From Flavobacteriaceae bacterium (GTDB taxonomy: Bacteria > Bacteroidota > Bacteroidia > Flavobacteriales > Flavobacteriaceae), in assembly GCA_029243245.1 (NCBI GenBank), contig JAQWSK010000005.1, positions 145,185 to 209,184 on the forward strand: a stretch of DNA of 64,000 bases, written 5' to 3'. Shown here in pieces: positions 29,105-39,056 of the stretch. The translations under genes were made by a program, and so were the position numbers. The notes below the pieces were generated by a model. That model was given only the letters and a program-made list of their open reading frames with translations. It was not told the DNA's origin and did no database searches. Each line of letters starts with the position of its first letter. Position 1 is the first letter of the stretch.

Positions 29105-29848
29105 TTATAATGAATTGAGATGTTCAAAAACTTTGATTAAACCTTCCGAAGATTTTATCTTAATATCATTTTCTTTAATATAACTTCTAACTTTTGAACC
29201 GTTTTCACCTGACATCCTAATTATGGAAGATTTACTTATTCTTAATGGAATTGGAGTATCCCCTGAAGAACTGTAATAAAATGATATGTCATCTACAAAT
29301 CTAGCAGGGAAAGATCTATCTAAAGAAGTTCTAGCTTCAACAGCCTTCATAAAGACTTTGGCTCGTTTTAAAAACAATGAATATTTTGAATGATCAACTA
29401 AAACAACCAAATATCCAATAATTGGATAATTAGTTTCTTTTAAACGATGGGGTAACAGTCTATATTCTTCACCATCAATTATGGCATTAACTTTTGCGCT
29501 TTTTAATAAAATTTCTTCAGCGTCTTTTTGTGTTGAACTGTTTCCCATTTCAATTTCATCGTTGGCGGCATTATATCTGAGAAATAGTTTATTTTCTAAT
29601 TTTTCTCCAAAATATATAACATCAGACAATTGAAAATTTTTATTGAAATAATAAGTTCCTTTAATATCTTTTGGAGTATCAGCTTTTCTAACTACTCGAT
29701 TTTTAAGATCAGTCATTGCATCCATTATTCTAGTATCTGTCATGTCTTGAGATCCACCCGAATTTCCAATCTGAGATTGAACACTTTGACTCAGTATTGT
29801 TATTGACATTAAGAAGTATAGCTTTGAATAAAAGAAATTATTTTTCAT
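29105..29848 (-). CDS. secreted protein of unknown function
   Basis: The gene encodes 247 residues with a signal peptide (hydrophobic about 9-22, likely cut near SVQSQ) and no lipobox. I recognise no domain of known function. The region GTYYFNKNFQLSDVIYFGE (about 64-82) followed by LRYNAANDEIEM (about 90-101) resembles a widespread type of uncharacterised flavobacterial exported protein. The C-terminal third is rich in Lys and Ser and ends with a helical SSEGLIKVFEHLNSL. It stands alone between the SusC gene (181 nt away) and the ribosomal cluster. A 432-nt gap lies behind its start, with no clear promoter. Confidence 0.75.
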   Translation of the reverse strand: MKNNFFYSKLYFLMSITILSQSVQSQIGNSGGSQDMTDTRIMDAMTDLKNRVVRKADTPKDIKGTYYFNKNFQLSDVIYFGEKLENKLFLRYNAANDEIEMGNSSTQKDAEEILLKSAKVNAIIDGEEYRLLPHRLKETNYPIIGYLVVLVDHSKYSLFLKRAKVFMKAVEARTSLDRSFPARFVDDISFYYSSSGDTPIPLRISKSSIIRMSGENGSKVRSYIKENDIKIKSSEGLIKVFEHLNSL

Positions 29849-29937
29849 GGTTTTTTTGAACGCGTAAACTTAATGAAATATTTTAACAGTTTTTAATAAT
29901 ATTTTGTTGAAAATTTCAATAAAAATCAAATGACCCT

Positions 29938-29993
29938 AATTAAACCTATGGGTAATCTATGCATAGACTAAATATAGAGACTAAGGTTTAATT
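29938..29993. repeat. 10-bp inverted repeat enclosing a 12-bp palindrome
   Basis: AATTAAACCT (29938-29947) and AGGTTTAATT (29984-29993) are exact inverted copies. Between them lies the perfect palindrome TCTATGCATAGA (29956-29967). The arrangement could be an operator pair or a structured leader of the minus-strand gene at 29105-29848, which starts 90 nt away. Confidence 0.7.
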
Positions 29994-30110
29994 GCTCTTT
30001 AGAAGTTAAAAAACACTCTATCAATCAAAGTTAAAATTTAATAACAATATTTCACCACATGTAGATTAATAGACAACTTAAATATCATAAAATCAATTCA
30101 ATAACAACAC

Positions 30111-30174
30111 TGATATTTATTGTTGATCTATTAAAAAATAATCTTAATGCTTATTCATTAAGGATTAAATATCA
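30111..30174. repeat. nested inverted repeat ahead of the rpsL promoter
   Basis: TGATATTTA (30111-30119) and TAAATATCA (30166-30174) are exact inverted copies, and a further copy of TAAATATCA lies at 30079-30087. Inside, CTTAATG (30143-30149) pairs with CATTAAG (30156-30162). A run of T follows on the plus strand at 30175-30183. It looks like a weak terminator or a protein-binding site and has no upstream plus-strand gene to terminate. Confidence 0.6.
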
Positions 30175-30202
30175 TTTTTTTTTAAAAAACCGCAATTTTG
30201 GA

Positions 30203-30233
30203 TTTGAAAGACAAAAAAAATATTCTACATTTG
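30203..30233 (+). promoter_or_regulatory. promoter of the ribosomal supercluster (rpsL)
   Basis: TTTG at 30203-30206 and TACATTTG at 30226-30233 are separated by 19 nt, matching the Bacteroidota consensus TTTG-N17-23-TAnnTTTG exactly. Transcription would start near 30238, giving an rpsL leader of about 40 nt. Confidence 0.85.
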
Positions 30234-30280
30234 CACGCCCAAAAAGGGGATTTCAATAAATAAAAATTGATAAATAATAT

Positions 30281-30655
30281 ATGCCAACTATTGCACAATT
30301 AGTAAGAAAAGGAAGAGTCACTAATACTAAAAAGAGTAAATCGGCTGCTTTGGAATCATGTCCACAACGTCGTGGTGTATGCACAAGAGTATATACAACA
30401 ACCCCTAAAAAACCGAACTCAGCAATGCGTAAAGTAGCTCGTGTTCGATTGACTAATGGGAAGGAAGTTAATGCTTATATTCCTGGTGAAGGACATAATC
30501 TTCAAGAGCATTCTATAGTCTTGGTTCGTGGCGGAAGAGTAAAAGATTTACCAGGAGTTCGTTATCACATTGTTCGTGGAGCACTAGACACAGCTGGAGT
30601 TGAAGGACGACTTCAAAGACGTTCTAAATATGGAGCTAAACGGCCTAAAAAGTAA
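30281..30655 (+). CDS. rpsL: 30S ribosomal protein uS12
   Basis: uS12 sits at the decoding centre of the 30S subunit. The 124-residue protein carries [11 protein letters not shown] at 41-51 with Lys43 and [14 protein letters not shown] near 85-98 with its lysine, both in the streptomycin-sensitive form, and ends with the basic [12 protein letters not shown]. It is the first gene of the long ribosomal run and has the clear promoter upstream. The start is preceded by AT-rich sequence, not by a Shine-Dalgarno box. Confidence 0.98.
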   Translation: MPTIAQLVRKGRVTNTKKSKSAALESCPQRRGVCTRVYTTTPKKPNSAMRKVARVRLTNGKEVNAYIPGEGHNLQEHSIVLVRGGRVKDLPGVRYHIVRGALDTAGVEGRLQRRSKYGAKRPKK

Positions 30656-30679
30656 TAATAATTTCTTCAAGCATTAATC

Positions 30680-31159
30680 ATGAGAAAAAGACAAGCAAAA
30701 AAACGCCCATTACTTCCAGATCCTAAATTTAAAGATCAGCTAGTTACACGTTTTGTAAACAATCTTATGTGGGATGGCAAAAAATCTACAGCTTTCAAAA
30801 TTTTTTATGATGCTATTGAAATTATAGAGGAGAGAAAGCAAGAACAAGATGAAAAAACAGGGATTGAAATATGGAAAGACGCTCTTTCTAATGTTATGCC
30901 TCATGTAGAGGTTAGAAGTAGAAGAGTTGGAGGAGCTACTTTTCAAATACCCATGCAAATTCGTCCAGACAGAAAAGTCTCTTTAGCCATGAAGTGGTTA
31001 ATTAGTTATGCGCGTAAACGTAACGAAAAATCTATGGCTCTTAGACTTGCAAATGAGTGTCTTGCTGCAGAAAAAGAAGAAGGTGCCGCTGTTAAGAAAA
31101 GAGTAGATACCCATAAAATGGCTGAAGCAAATAAAGCCTTTTCTCATTTCAGATTCTAA
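30680..31159 (+). CDS. rpsG: 30S ribosomal protein uS7
   Basis: uS7 nucleates assembly of the 30S head and contacts the E-site tRNA. At 159 residues it has the basic N-terminus [15 protein letters not shown], the helix [17 protein letters not shown] near 22-38 and the conserved [18 protein letters not shown] near 74-91. The C-terminal helix ends [18 protein letters not shown]. It lies between rpsL and fusA, the classic str-operon order, with gaps of 24 and 21 nt. Confidence 0.98.
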   Translation: MRKRQAKKRPLLPDPKFKDQLVTRFVNNLMWDGKKSTAFKIFYDAIEIIEERKQEQDEKTGIEIWKDALSNVMPHVEVRSRRVGGATFQIPMQIRPDRKVSLAMKWLISYARKRNEKSMALRLANECLAAEKEEGAAVKKRVDTHKMAEANKAFSHFRF

Positions 31160-31180
31160 TTCAATAAGATTCAATTTAAA

Positions 31181-33307
31181 ATGGCAAGAGATTTAAGATA
31201 TACACGAAACATTGGAATTGCAGCTCATATTGATGCAGGTAAGACAACTACTACTGAGAGGATTCTTTTTTACACCGGTGTTAGTCATAAAATTGGAGAG
31301 GTTCATGATGGAGCGGCTACAATGGACTGGATGGAGCAAGAACAAGAGCGTGGAATTACTATAACATCTGCAGCAACAACTTGTACATGGTCTTTTCCTT
31401 CTGAACAAGGTGAAGTCACATCAGAAGCTAAAGATTATCAATTTAATATAATTGACACTCCCGGCCACGTTGACTTTACAGTTGAAGTAAACCGATCTTT
31501 AAGAGTTCTTGATGGATTGGTTTTTTTATTTTCAGCTGTTGATGGCGTTGAACCTCAATCAGAAACAAATTGGCGTTTAGCCGATAACTACAAGGTTCCT
31601 CGTATTGGTTTTGTTAACAAAATGGATCGTCAAGGATCGAACTTTTTAGGTGTCTGCAAGCAAGTAAAAGATATGCTTAAATCAAATGCTGTCCCAATAG
31701 TTTTAAATATTGGTGATGAAGAAAATTTTAAGGGTATAATTGATTTGGTAAAAAATCGAGCTATTGTATGGCATGATGACAATTATGGTTCAACATTTGA
31801 TGTTGTAGACATTCCTTCAGAACTTAAAGAAGAGGCAGAAATACTTCGTAATCAATTAATAGAAGCTGTTGCTGAATATGATGAAGTATTATTAGAGAAA
31901 TTTTTTGACGATCCCGATAGTATAACGGAAGATGAAGTTCATGACGCACTTAGAGCCGCTACTCAAGAAATAAGTATTATTCCTATGATTTGCGGATCTT
32001 CTTTTAAAAATAAAGGCGTACAATTTTTATTAGATGCTGTTTGCCGTTATTTACCTTCACCTGAAGATAAAGAGGCTATAATTGGTACTGATCCAAAAAC
32101 AGATTTAGAGATTGCAAGACCGCCAAGTGTAAAAGAACCGTTTTCTGCATTAGCCTTTAAAATTGCTACTGACCCTTATGTTGGGCGCTTAGCATTTTTT
32201 CGTGCATATTCTGGAAGATTGGATGCAGGTTCATACGTTTTAAACAATCGATCTGGAAATAAGGAAAGGATTTCACGTATATATCAAATGCACTCTAATA
32301 AACAAAATTCTATTGATTTTATTGAAGCAGGAGATATTGGAGCTGCAGTAGGTTTTAAAGACATTAAAACCGGGGATACTCTTTCAGAAGAAAAATCACC
32401 AATTGTATTAGAAAGCATGGATTTTCCTGATCCAGTAATTGGAATTGCGGTTGAACCAAAGACTAAAGCTGATGTAGACAAATTAGGAATGTCTCTAGCT
32501 AAGTTAGCTGAGGAAGATCCAACTTTTCAAGTTAAAACTGATGAAGCTTCTGGCCAAACAATTATTTCTGGAATGGGTGAACTTCACTTAGATATTATAG
32601 TTGATCGTCTTCGACGAGAATTTAAAGTTGAAGTAAATCAAGGAAAACCACAAGTTGAGTATAAAGAGGCCTTGACTGAAAAAGCTCAACATAGAGAAAT
32701 TTATAAAAAACAATCTGGAGGTAGAGGGAAGTTTGCGGATATTGTATTTGACATTGAACCTGCTGAAGAAGGACAATCAGGACTAGAATTTGTCAATTTG
32801 ATTAAAGGTGGAAATGTGCCAAAAGAATATATTCCTTCAGTAGAAAAAGGATTTAAGATGTCAATGAATAATGGTCCATTGGCAGGATTTGAAGTTGATT
32901 CTATGAAAATAACATTGAAGGATGGTTCTTTTCATGCAGTTGATTCAGATTCTCTTTCTTTTGAGTTAGCTGCTAAATTAGGATTTAAAGCAGCAGCTAA
33001 ATCTGCAAAAGCTGTAATAATGGAACCGATTATGAAGCTTGAAGTTATAACTCCAGAAGAAAATATGGGAGATATAGTAGGTGATTTAAATCGCCGTCGA
33101 GGACAAGTTAATTCAATGGACGATAGGGCGGGGGCTAAAGTTGTAAGGGCTGAAGTTCCTCTTTCTGAAATGTTTGGATATGTAACTTCATTAAGAACAC
33201 TTTCTTCGGGTAGAGCAACATCAACTATGGAATTTTCGCATTATGCAGAGACCCCATCAAATATTTCTGAAGCGGTTATTGCAGATGTAAAAGGAAAAAA
33301 CGTTTAA
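31181..33307 (+). CDS. fusA: translation elongation factor G
   Basis: EF-G is the GTPase that drives translocation on the ribosome and, with RRF, recycling. The G domain shows [13 protein letters not shown] (15-27), the switch region [12 protein letters not shown] near 54, [16 protein letters not shown] near 92 and [10 protein letters not shown] near 146. Domain II covers about 310-410, III about 412-490, IV about 491-610 with the tip region, and V follows to 708. The length is usual for Bacteroidota. This strain's tuf gene does not follow, and rpsJ comes next after 10 nt, so the str and S10 operons are fused here. Confidence 0.98.
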   Translation: MARDLRYTRNIGIAAHIDAGKTTTTERILFYTGVSHKIGEVHDGAATMDWMEQEQERGITITSAATTCTWSFPSEQGEVTSEAKDYQFNIIDTPGHVDFTVEVNRSLRVLDGLVFLFSAVDGVEPQSETNWRLADNYKVPRIGFVNKMDRQGSNFLGVCKQVKDMLKSNAVPIVLNIGDEENFKGIIDLVKNRAIVWHDDNYGSTFDVVDIPSELKEEAEILRNQLIEAVAEYDEVLLEKFFDDPDSITEDEVHDALRAATQEISIIPMICGSSFKNKGVQFLLDAVCRYLPSPEDKEAIIGTDPKTDLEIARPPSVKEPFSALAFKIATDPYVGRLAFFRAYSGRLDAGSYVLNNRSGNKERISRIYQMHSNKQNSIDFIEAGDIGAAVGFKDIKTGDTLSEEKSPIVLESMDFPDPVIGIAVEPKTKADVDKLGMSLAKLAEEDPTFQVKTDEASGQTIISGMGELHLDIIVDRLRREFKVEVNQGKPQVEYKEALTEKAQHREIYKKQSGGRGKFADIVFDIEPAEEGQSGLEFVNLIKGGNVPKEYIPSVEKGFKMSMNNGPLAGFEVDSMKITLKDGSFHAVDSDSLSFELAAKLGFKAAAKSAKAVIMEPIMKLEVITPEENMGDIVGDLNRRRGQVNSMDDRAGAKVVRAEVPLSEMFGYVTSLRTLSSGRATSTMEFSHYAETPSNISEAVIADVKGKNV

Positions 33308-33317
33308 TTATCGATCG

Positions 33318-33623
33318 ATGAGTCAAAAAATTAGAATAAAATTAAAATCTTACGATCACAATTTAGTAGATAAGTCTGCTGATAAAATCGTAAAAACAGT
33401 AAAGACAACAGGTGCTGTAGTAACTGGACCTATTCCACTTCCTACAAACAAAAAAATCTTTACAGTATTACGTTCACCACACGTAAATAAAAAATCACGT
33501 GAGCAATTTAAACTTTGTTACTATAAGCGTTTATTAGATATATATAGCTCTTCATCAAAAACAATTGATGCGTTGATGAAATTAGAATTACCTAGTGGTG
33601 TTGAGGTAGAAATAAAAGTATAA
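33318..33623 (+). CDS. rpsJ: 30S ribosomal protein uS10
   Basis: uS10 is a 30S head protein that also serves in transcription antitermination as NusE. The 101 residues include [17 protein letters not shown] (5-21), [28 protein letters not shown], here cited as residues 37-64 with the conserved PLPT and [12 protein letters not shown] parts, and a C-terminal [11 protein letters not shown]. It follows fusA by 10 nt and opens the S10-type gene order. Confidence 0.98.
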   Translation: MSQKIRIKLKSYDHNLVDKSADKIVKTVKTTGAVVTGPIPLPTNKKIFTVLRSPHVNKKSREQFKLCYYKRLLDIYSSSSKTIDALMKLELPSGVEVEIKV

Positions 33624-33644
33624 TTAAAATAATTAAAAGTAATC

Positions 33645-34262
33645 ATGTCTGGATTAATCGGAAAAAAAGTTGGAATGACATCACTTTATGATAGTAATGG
33701 AAAAAACATTCCATGTACCGTGATAGAGGCTGGTCCTTGCGTGGTTACCCAAGTTAGAACTAAAGATATTGATGGGTATGAAGCCCTTCAATTAGGCTTC
33801 GACGACAAGTCTGAAAAAAACAGCTCTAAAGCGGCTATGGGTCATTTTAAAAAAGCTAACACTCCTGTCAAACGTAAACTTGTAGAATTTCAAAATTTTA
33901 GTGAAGATTATAAACTGGGTGACCTAATTACAGTTGAACATTTTCTTGAAGGAGAATTTGTTGATGTTTCGGGAATATCTAAAGGAAAAGGATTTCAGGG
34001 AGTAGTTAAACGACATGGTTTTGCTGGAGTAGGACAAGCTACTCATGGACAACATAATCGTCTTCGTGCTCCAGGATCAATCGGTGCTGCATCCTACCCT
34101 GCTAGAGTTTTTAAGGGTATGCGTATGGCTGGTCAAACTGGTAATGAAAATGTTCAAGTTCAAAATTTACGTGTAATTAAGATAGTTTTAGAAAAAAACC
34201 TTCTTGTTATTAAAGGTTGTGTGCCTGGACACAAAAATTCATATGTAATAATAAGTAAATAA
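33645..34262 (+). CDS. rplC: 50S ribosomal protein uL3
   Basis: uL3 binds 23S rRNA near the peptidyl-transferase centre and early in 50S assembly. The 205 residues begin [16 protein letters not shown] and include [14 protein letters not shown] near 113, [15 protein letters not shown] near 133 and [16 protein letters not shown] near 154. The glutamines of the E. coli GSIGQNQ stretch, where PrmB methylates L3, are replaced here (GSIGAAS). The stop overlaps the rplD start by one base (TAATG), implying coupled translation. Confidence 0.97.
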   Translation: MSGLIGKKVGMTSLYDSNGKNIPCTVIEAGPCVVTQVRTKDIDGYEALQLGFDDKSEKNSSKAAMGHFKKANTPVKRKLVEFQNFSEDYKLGDLITVEHFLEGEFVDVSGISKGKGFQGVVKRHGFAGVGQATHGQHNRLRAPGSIGAASYPARVFKGMRMAGQTGNENVQVQNLRVIKIVLEKNLLVIKGCVPGHKNSYVIISK

Positions 34263-34894
34263 TGGAAATAGCTATTGTAAATATCGAAGGAAAAGACACC
34301 GGAAGAAAAGCAAAGCTTGATCCTTCAGTGTTTAGCGTTGAACCTAACAACCATGCAATCTATTTAGATGTAAAACAACATTTGGCAAATAAGCGTCAAG
34401 GTACTCACAAGTCAAAAGAACGTGCTGATATTACGGGCTCAACAAGAAAAATAAAAAAACAAAAAGGAACTGGAACTGCTAGAGCGGGTAGTATTAAAAA
34501 TCCTATATTTAGGGGAGGAGGTCGAGTTTTTGGACCTTCGCCAAGAGACTACAGCCAAAAAGTTAATAAAAAAGTTAAGCGTTTAGCTAGGAAATCTGCA
34601 CTTAGCATTAAGGCTAATGATAAAGCAATTATTGTTCTAGAAGATTTTCAATTATCAGAACCTAAAACTTCTTCTTACATAAATGTTTTAAAGGCATTAG
34701 GTATTGATGGTAAAAAATCTTTACTGGTATTGGGAGAGCCAAATAAAAATGTATATTTGTCGTCGCGCAATTTAAAAAATTCTCAAGTTGTAATTAACTC
34801 AGAATTAAATACTTACAAAATAACCAATGCTAGAAGTTTGGTTTTGTCAGAAAGTGCAATTGCCGAGTTAGAATCAATTTTGAATAAAGTTTAG
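34262..34894 (+). CDS. rplD: 50S ribosomal protein uL4
   Basis: uL4 lines the peptide exit tunnel. The 210-residue protein has the extended tunnel loop KKQKGTGTARAGSIKNPIFRGGG, here cited as about 63-85, with the conserved GTGTARAG and RGGGRVFGP parts, and an alpha/beta core to the end. In E. coli uL4 also represses its own operon; nothing in this sequence shows whether it does so here. It sits 4 nt before rplW. Confidence 0.97.
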   Translation: MEIAIVNIEGKDTGRKAKLDPSVFSVEPNNHAIYLDVKQHLANKRQGTHKSKERADITGSTRKIKKQKGTGTARAGSIKNPIFRGGGRVFGPSPRDYSQKVNKKVKRLARKSALSIKANDKAIIVLEDFQLSEPKTSSYINVLKALGIDGKKSLLVLGEPNKNVYLSSRNLKNSQVVINSELNTYKITNARSLVLSESAIAELESILNKV

Positions 34895-34898
34895 ATAA

Positions 34899-35189
34899 AT
34901 GAGTATTATAATTAAACCAATTATCACTGAAAAAGCGACATCAGATAGCGAGTTGAATAACCGTTATACTTTTCTTGTTGACACAAAAGCTAATAAAATT
35001 GAGATAAAAAAAGCTGTTGAGAATTCTTATGGAGTAAATGTAAATAAAGTTCGAACTATGAACTATGGCCTAGATCGAAAAACAAAATATACTAAGACTG
35101 GTATTCAGCATGGAAAAACGAATGCATTAAAAAAAGCTATAGTTCAGATAGCAGATGGTGATGTAATTGATTTTTATAGTAATTTATAA
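34899..35189 (+). CDS. rplW: 50S ribosomal protein uL23
   Basis: uL23 lies at the tunnel exit and is the docking site for SRP and trigger factor. The 96 residues contain IIKPIITEKATSDSE (4-18), YTFLVDTKANKIEIKKAVE near 23-41 and VNKVRTMNYG near 49. Ffh, an SRP partner that docks here, is encoded at 52891. It follows rplD by 4 nt. Confidence 0.97.
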   Translation: MSIIIKPIITEKATSDSELNNRYTFLVDTKANKIEIKKAVENSYGVNVNKVRTMNYGLDRKTKYTKTGIQHGKTNALKKAIVQIADGDVIDFYSNL

Positions 35190-35199
35190 TATTAGATAA

Positions 35200-36024
35200 A
35201 TGTCAGTTAGAAAATTAAAACCAGTAACGCCCGCCCAAAGATTTAGAGTAGTAAATGGCTTTGATGCAATTACTACTGATAAACCCGAAAAAAGTTTGCT
35301 TGAAGCCAAAAAGCGAAGTGGTGGGAGAAATAATAAAGGTAAAATGACTATTCGTCATAGAGGTGGTGGTCATAAACGTCGTTATCGTGTTATTGATTTC
35401 AAGAGAAATAAGTTTGATATTCCTGCAACCGTTCAATCAATAGAATATGATCCTAACAGAAGCTCATTTATTGCGCTTCTTGAATATAAAGATGGAGAGA
35501 AAAGGTATATTATTGCTCAAAACGGATTGAAAATTGGTCAGAAAATTTCTTCTGGAGATAAGTCTTCGCCAGATATTGGAAACTCTTTACCATTATCAAA
35601 AATACCCTTGGGAACGATAATTTCATGTATTGAACTACAACCTGAAAAAGGTGCAGTTATAGCTAGAAGTGCTGGTGCTTTTGCTCAATTGATGGCTAGA
35701 GATGGTAAATTTGCAACAATTAAAATGCCTTCAGGTGAAACTAGATTAATTCAAACAATTTGTTTAGCTACAGTTGGTGCAGTTTCTAATTCAGATCATC
35801 AGTTGTTAGTGTCTGGAAAAGCTGGACGTTCTCGTTGGTTGGGTCGTCGTCCTAGAACAAGACCTGTAGCAATGAACCCGGTTGATCACCCAATGGGTGG
35901 AGGAGAAGGTAAAGCTTCTGGAGGACATCCTCGTTCCCGTAATGGGATTCCTGCTAAAGGATTCCGTACACGTACAAAAACAAAAGCAAGTAACAAGTTC
36001 ATTATTGAGCGAAGAAAAAAATAA
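35200..36024 (+). CDS. rplB: 50S ribosomal protein uL2
   Basis: uL2 is a highly conserved 50S protein needed for subunit association and for the peptidyl-transferase centre. The 274 residues show the OB-fold half, the SH3-like half ([19 protein letters not shown] near 149) and the C-terminal loop [17 protein letters not shown] near 227, which keeps the first histidine of the VDHP motif. The GGHPRSRNG ending pattern is the Bacteroidota form. It lies 3 nt before rpsS. Confidence 0.98.
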   Translation: MSVRKLKPVTPAQRFRVVNGFDAITTDKPEKSLLEAKKRSGGRNNKGKMTIRHRGGGHKRRYRVIDFKRNKFDIPATVQSIEYDPNRSSFIALLEYKDGEKRYIIAQNGLKIGQKISSGDKSSPDIGNSLPLSKIPLGTIISCIELQPEKGAVIARSAGAFAQLMARDGKFATIKMPSGETRLIQTICLATVGAVSNSDHQLLVSGKAGRSRWLGRRPRTRPVAMNPVDHPMGGGEGKASGGHPRSRNGIPAKGFRTRTKTKASNKFIIERRKK

Positions 36025-36027
36025 ACT

Positions 36028-36306
36028 ATGGCACGTTCACTTAAAAAAGGTCCTTTTGTTCATCATAGCTTACATGCTAAGATTAATAAGAATATAGAAA
36101 ACAAAAAGAAAACTGTTATAAAAACTTGGTCTCGTGCATCATTGATTACACCTGATTTTGTTGGACAAACGATAGGAGTTCATAATGGAAAGACCCATGT
36201 TCCCGTTTATATTACAGAAAACATGGTTGGACATAAACTAGGCGAGTTTTCACCAACAAGATCATTTCGTGGACATGCTGGAGCTAAAAATAAAAGTAAT
36301 AGATAA
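36028..36306 (+). CDS. rpsS: 30S ribosomal protein uS19
   Basis: uS19 forms part of the 30S head and contacts uS13 near the A-site. The 92 residues begin [19 protein letters not shown] and contain [22 protein letters not shown], here cited as about 34-55, the [22 protein letters not shown] block and the terminal [10 protein letters not shown]. It lies between rplB and rplV with 3-nt and 5-nt gaps. Confidence 0.97.
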   Translation: MARSLKKGPFVHHSLHAKINKNIENKKKTVIKTWSRASLITPDFVGQTIGVHNGKTHVPVYITENMVGHKLGEFSPTRSFRGHAGAKNKSNR

Positions 36307-36311
36307 GCACT

Positions 36312-36716
36312 ATGGGAAATCGTAAAAGACAGAGTGCTGAACTCATAAAGAATGATAAAAAAGATATTGCTTTTGCAAAATTGAATAATTGTCCTACTTC
36401 TCCACGTAAAATGCGATTAGTAGCAGATCAGGTTAGAGGAGAAAATATTAATAAAGCTCTTTCTATACTTAAGTTTAGCTCAAAAGAAGCTTCACGTAGA
36501 TTAGAAAAGTTATTGCTGTCAGCAATATCGAACTGGCAAGCTAAAAATGAAGAAAATGATATAGAAAATGCAGCATTATTTGTAAAAGAAATTAAAGTAG
36601 ATAGTGGAAGTATGCTTAAACGCCTTCGTACAGCTCCCCAGGGACGTGCTCATCGAATCAGAAAACGATCAAATCATGTAACCCTAGTTTTGGGTGCAAA
36701 TAATATTGAAGATTAA
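36312..36716 (+). CDS. rplV: 50S ribosomal protein uL22
   Basis: uL22 lines the exit tunnel with a beta-hairpin that is a site of macrolide resistance changes. The 134-residue protein has a slightly extended, polar N-terminus (about 20 residues more than E. coli), [19 protein letters not shown] near 26 and the tunnel hairpin near 95-110 ([19 protein letters not shown]). No unusual insertion in the hairpin is seen. It is followed by rpsC after 3 nt. Confidence 0.97.
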   Translation: MGNRKRQSAELIKNDKKDIAFAKLNNCPTSPRKMRLVADQVRGENINKALSILKFSSKEASRRLEKLLLSAISNWQAKNEENDIENAALFVKEIKVDSGSMLKRLRTAPQGRAHRIRKRSNHVTLVLGANNIED

Positions 36717-36719
36717 ATT

Positions 36720-37448
36720 ATGGGACAAAAAACAAATCCTATTGGAAATCGCTTGGGAATAATAAGAGGCTGGGACTCTAATTGGTATGGAGGTAGTGAT
36801 TACGGTGACAAATTAGCTGAGGATGATAAAATCCGAAAGTATATCAATGTTCGTTTAGTAAAAGCTAGCGTTTCAAATGTTATAATTGAGAGAACATTGA
36901 AATTAATTACTGTAACTATTACTACAGCTCGTCCAGGTATAATCATTGGTAAAGCAGGACAGGAAGTTGATAAACTCAAAGAAGAGTTAAAGAAAATCAC
37001 TGAAAAAGAAGTTCAAATAAATATTTTCGAGATTAAAAGACCTGAGTTAGATGCAAAACTTGTTGCTGCTAGTATTGCTCGTCAAATTGAAAACCGTATT
37101 TCATATAGACGAGCAATTAAAATGGCAATTGCTTCATCTATTAGGATGAATGCCGAGGGCGTTAAAGTTCAAATTTCAGGACGTTTGAATGGTGCTGAAA
37201 TGGCAAGAAGCGAGTCTTATAAAGAAGGTCGTATTCCATTATCAACTTTTAGAGCTGATATAGATTACGCTCTAGTAGAAGCGCATACTACGTATGGACG
37301 ATTAGGTGTTAAAGTATGGATTATGAAAGGAGAAGTTTATGGAAGAAGAGAATTATCACCACTTGTTGGAATGCAAAAAAAATCAGGATTAAATTCGAAA
37401 AACAATAATAAATCTGGACTTCGTCAACAAAGACGTGGAAGAAAATAA
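36720..37448 (+). CDS. rpsC: 30S ribosomal protein uS3
   Basis: uS3 forms the mRNA entry channel with uS4 and uS5. The 242 residues start [21 protein letters not shown] type 2 domain follows with [20 protein letters not shown] near 65-84, and the C-terminal domain has [20 protein letters not shown] near 160-179 and [14 protein letters not shown] near 197. A basic, Asn/Ser-rich tail extends past the E. coli end. It is followed by rplP after 19 nt. Confidence 0.98.
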   Translation: MGQKTNPIGNRLGIIRGWDSNWYGGSDYGDKLAEDDKIRKYINVRLVKASVSNVIIERTLKLITVTITTARPGIIIGKAGQEVDKLKEELKKITEKEVQINIFEIKRPELDAKLVAASIARQIENRISYRRAIKMAIASSIRMNAEGVKVQISGRLNGAEMARSESYKEGRIPLSTFRADIDYALVEAHTTYGRLGVKVWIMKGEVYGRRELSPLVGMQKKSGLNSKNNNKSGLRQQRRGRK

Positions 37449-37467
37449 TTTGAATTAACTAGGGATC

Positions 37468-37902
37468 ATGTTACAACCTAAAAGAACAAAATTTCGGAAA
37501 GCACAAAAAGGAAGAATGAAAGGTCTTTCTCAAAGAGGTAATCTGTTATCTAATGGAATGTTTGGTATTAAATCTACAGATTCTCACTTTATAACTTCTA
37601 GGCAGATTGAAGCTGCTAGGATTGCTGCCACTAGATACATGAAACGTGAAGGGCAATTATGGATTAAAATTTTCCCAGATAAGCCTATCACTAAAAAACC
37701 TTTGGAAGTTAGAATGGGGAAAGGTAAAGGAGCACCAGAATATTTTGTTGCCGTGGTTAAACCTGGTAGAATAATATTTGAAGTTGCAGGAGTTTCTTTA
37801 GAGATAGCAAAAGAAGCTCTTAGGCTCGCAGCTCAAAAATTACCTGTTCGAACTAAATTTATTATTGCTCGAGATTATGAAAACCAAACTGACGATAGAT
37901 GA
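37468..37902 (+). CDS. rplP: 50S ribosomal protein uL16
   Basis: uL16 binds near the A-site tRNA elbow and is added late in 50S assembly. The 144 residues begin [19 protein letters not shown] and contain [21 protein letters not shown] near 43-63, [21 protein letters not shown] with the conserved RMGKGKG near 82, and [15 protein letters not shown]. The stop TGA overlaps the rpmC start (ATGA), a translational coupling site that also confirms TGA as a stop codon here. Confidence 0.97.
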   Translation: MLQPKRTKFRKAQKGRMKGLSQRGNLLSNGMFGIKSTDSHFITSRQIEAARIAATRYMKREGQLWIKIFPDKPITKKPLEVRMGKGKGAPEYFVAVVKPGRIIFEVAGVSLEIAKEALRLAAQKLPVRTKFIIARDYENQTDDR

Positions 37903-38084
37903 AACAAACAGAAATAGAAAAACTCTCGTTAGAAGATTTAATAGATAAACTAGAGGAATTCAAAAAACAATTAAATGACTTAAGAATGACACATTCGATC
38001 TCACCTCTAGAAAATCCAATACAGATTCGAGATGTCCGCAGAACAATATCACGTTTATTAACAGCAAAAAATGCTAAAGAATAA
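37899..38084 (+). CDS. rpmC: 50S ribosomal protein uL29
   Basis: uL29 is a small two-helix protein at the tunnel exit next to uL23. The 61 residues ([19 protein letters not shown], then [27 protein letters not shown] with the family LRxxHxxxxLENP pattern) match it. It overlaps rplP by 4 nt and precedes rpsQ by 20 nt. Confidence 0.95.
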   Translation: MKQTEIEKLSLEDLIDKLEEFKKQLNDLRMTHSISPLENPIQIRDVRRTISRLLTAKNAKE

Positions 38085-38104
38085 ACCAATAAGGAATAAC
38101 TATA

Positions 38105-38362
38105 ATGGAAAATAGAAATCTTAGAAAAGAACGAATTGGGGTAGTAACTAGTAATAAAATGGAAAAATCTATTATTGTTGCTGAAGTTAAGAGAACCAAA
38201 CATCCAATGTATGGAAAATACGTTCTAAAGACTAAAAAGTATACCGCTCATGATGAAACAAATGATTGTAATATCGGTGATACAGTTAAAATAATGGAAA
38301 CTCGTCCTTTGAGTAAGTCAAAAAACTGGAGATTAGTTGAAATAATAGAAAGAGCAAAATAA
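38105..38362 (+). CDS. rpsQ: 30S ribosomal protein uS17
   Basis: uS17 is an OB-fold primary 16S-binding protein. The 85 residues show [19 protein letters not shown] (6-24), [23 protein letters not shown] near 30-52, and the [23 protein letters not shown] ending. It sits 1 nt before rplN. Confidence 0.97.
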   Translation: MENRNLRKERIGVVTSNKMEKSIIVAEVKRTKHPMYGKYVLKTKKYTAHDETNDCNIGDTVKIMETRPLSKSKNWRLVEIIERAK

Positions 38363-38363
38363 A

Positions 38364-38732
38364 ATGTTACAACAAGAATCAAGACTTAAGGTTGCAGATA
38401 ATACTGGCGCAAAAGAAGTGTTAACAATTAGGGTGCTAGGAGGTACAAAGAGACGTTATGCGTCTGTAGGTGATAAAATAGTTATTACAGTTAAAGATGC
38501 TACACCTGCAGGTACAGTTAAAAAAGGACAGGTGTCTACTGCAGTTGTTGTTAGAACTACAAAAGAAATTCTACGCTCAGATGGATCATATATTCGTTTT
38601 GATGATAATGCTTGTGTTTTACTTAACGAAACTGGAGAAATGAGAGGAACTCGAGTTTTTGGTCCTGTTGCCCGTGAATTAAGGGATAAACAGTTTATGA
38701 AAATTGTTTCATTAGCACCTGAGGTGTTATAA
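38364..38732 (+). CDS. rplN: 50S ribosomal protein uL14
   Basis: uL14 lies at the subunit interface and is the binding site of the silencing factor RsfS. The 122 residues begin [19 protein letters not shown], contain [19 protein letters not shown] and end [24 protein letters not shown] (actual [19 protein letters not shown]). The length equals the usual 122-123. Confidence 0.97.
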   Translation: MLQQESRLKVADNTGAKEVLTIRVLGGTKRRYASVGDKIVITVKDATPAGTVKKGQVSTAVVVRTTKEILRSDGSYIRFDDNACVLLNETGEMRGTRVFGPVARELRDKQFMKIVSLAPEVL

Positions 38733-38742
38733 ATTTTAACCT

Positions 38743-39054
38743 ATGGCAAAATTTAAAATTAGAAAAGGAGATAATGTTCGAGTAATAACTGGAGCTCAAA
38801 AAGGAAGTGAAGGAAAGGTAGTCAAAATTCTTTCAGATTCAGGTAGAGCTATTGTTGAGGGAGTTAATTTAATTAAAAAACATACCAAGCCAAGTGCTCA
38901 AAGCCCTCAAGGAGGTATTGTTGAAAAGGAGGCCTCAATTGATATTTCAAACCTTTCAATACTTAATTCAGATGGAAAGACTACCAGAATAGGCTTTCGA
39001 ATTGAGGATGATAAAAAAGTTCGATATTCTAAAAAATCAAATGAAGTTTTATAA
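38743..39054 (+). CDS. rplX: 50S ribosomal protein uL24
   Basis: uL24 is an assembly-initiator protein of the 50S subunit. The 103 residues start with the KOW motif region ([19 protein letters not shown], about 5-23) and contain [21 protein letters not shown] near 38-58, then [12 protein letters not shown]. It is followed by rplE after 2 nt. Confidence 0.97.
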   Translation: MAKFKIRKGDNVRVITGAQKGSEGKVVKILSDSGRAIVEGVNLIKKHTKPSAQSPQGGIVEKEASIDISNLSILNSDGKTTRIGFRIEDDKKVRYSKKSNEVL

Positions 39055-39056
39055 TT

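Larger units (their letters stand above)
29849..30280. other. 432-nt intergenic region with nested inverted repeats
   Basis: This gap separates the minus-strand secreted-protein gene from plus-strand rpsL. It contains two sets of nested inverted repeats (29938-29993 and 30111-30174), a T-run, and the rpsL promoter at 30203-30233. I see no open reading frame of note and no known RNA gene. It is the only gene-free stretch above 300 nt in the window. Confidence 0.7.
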
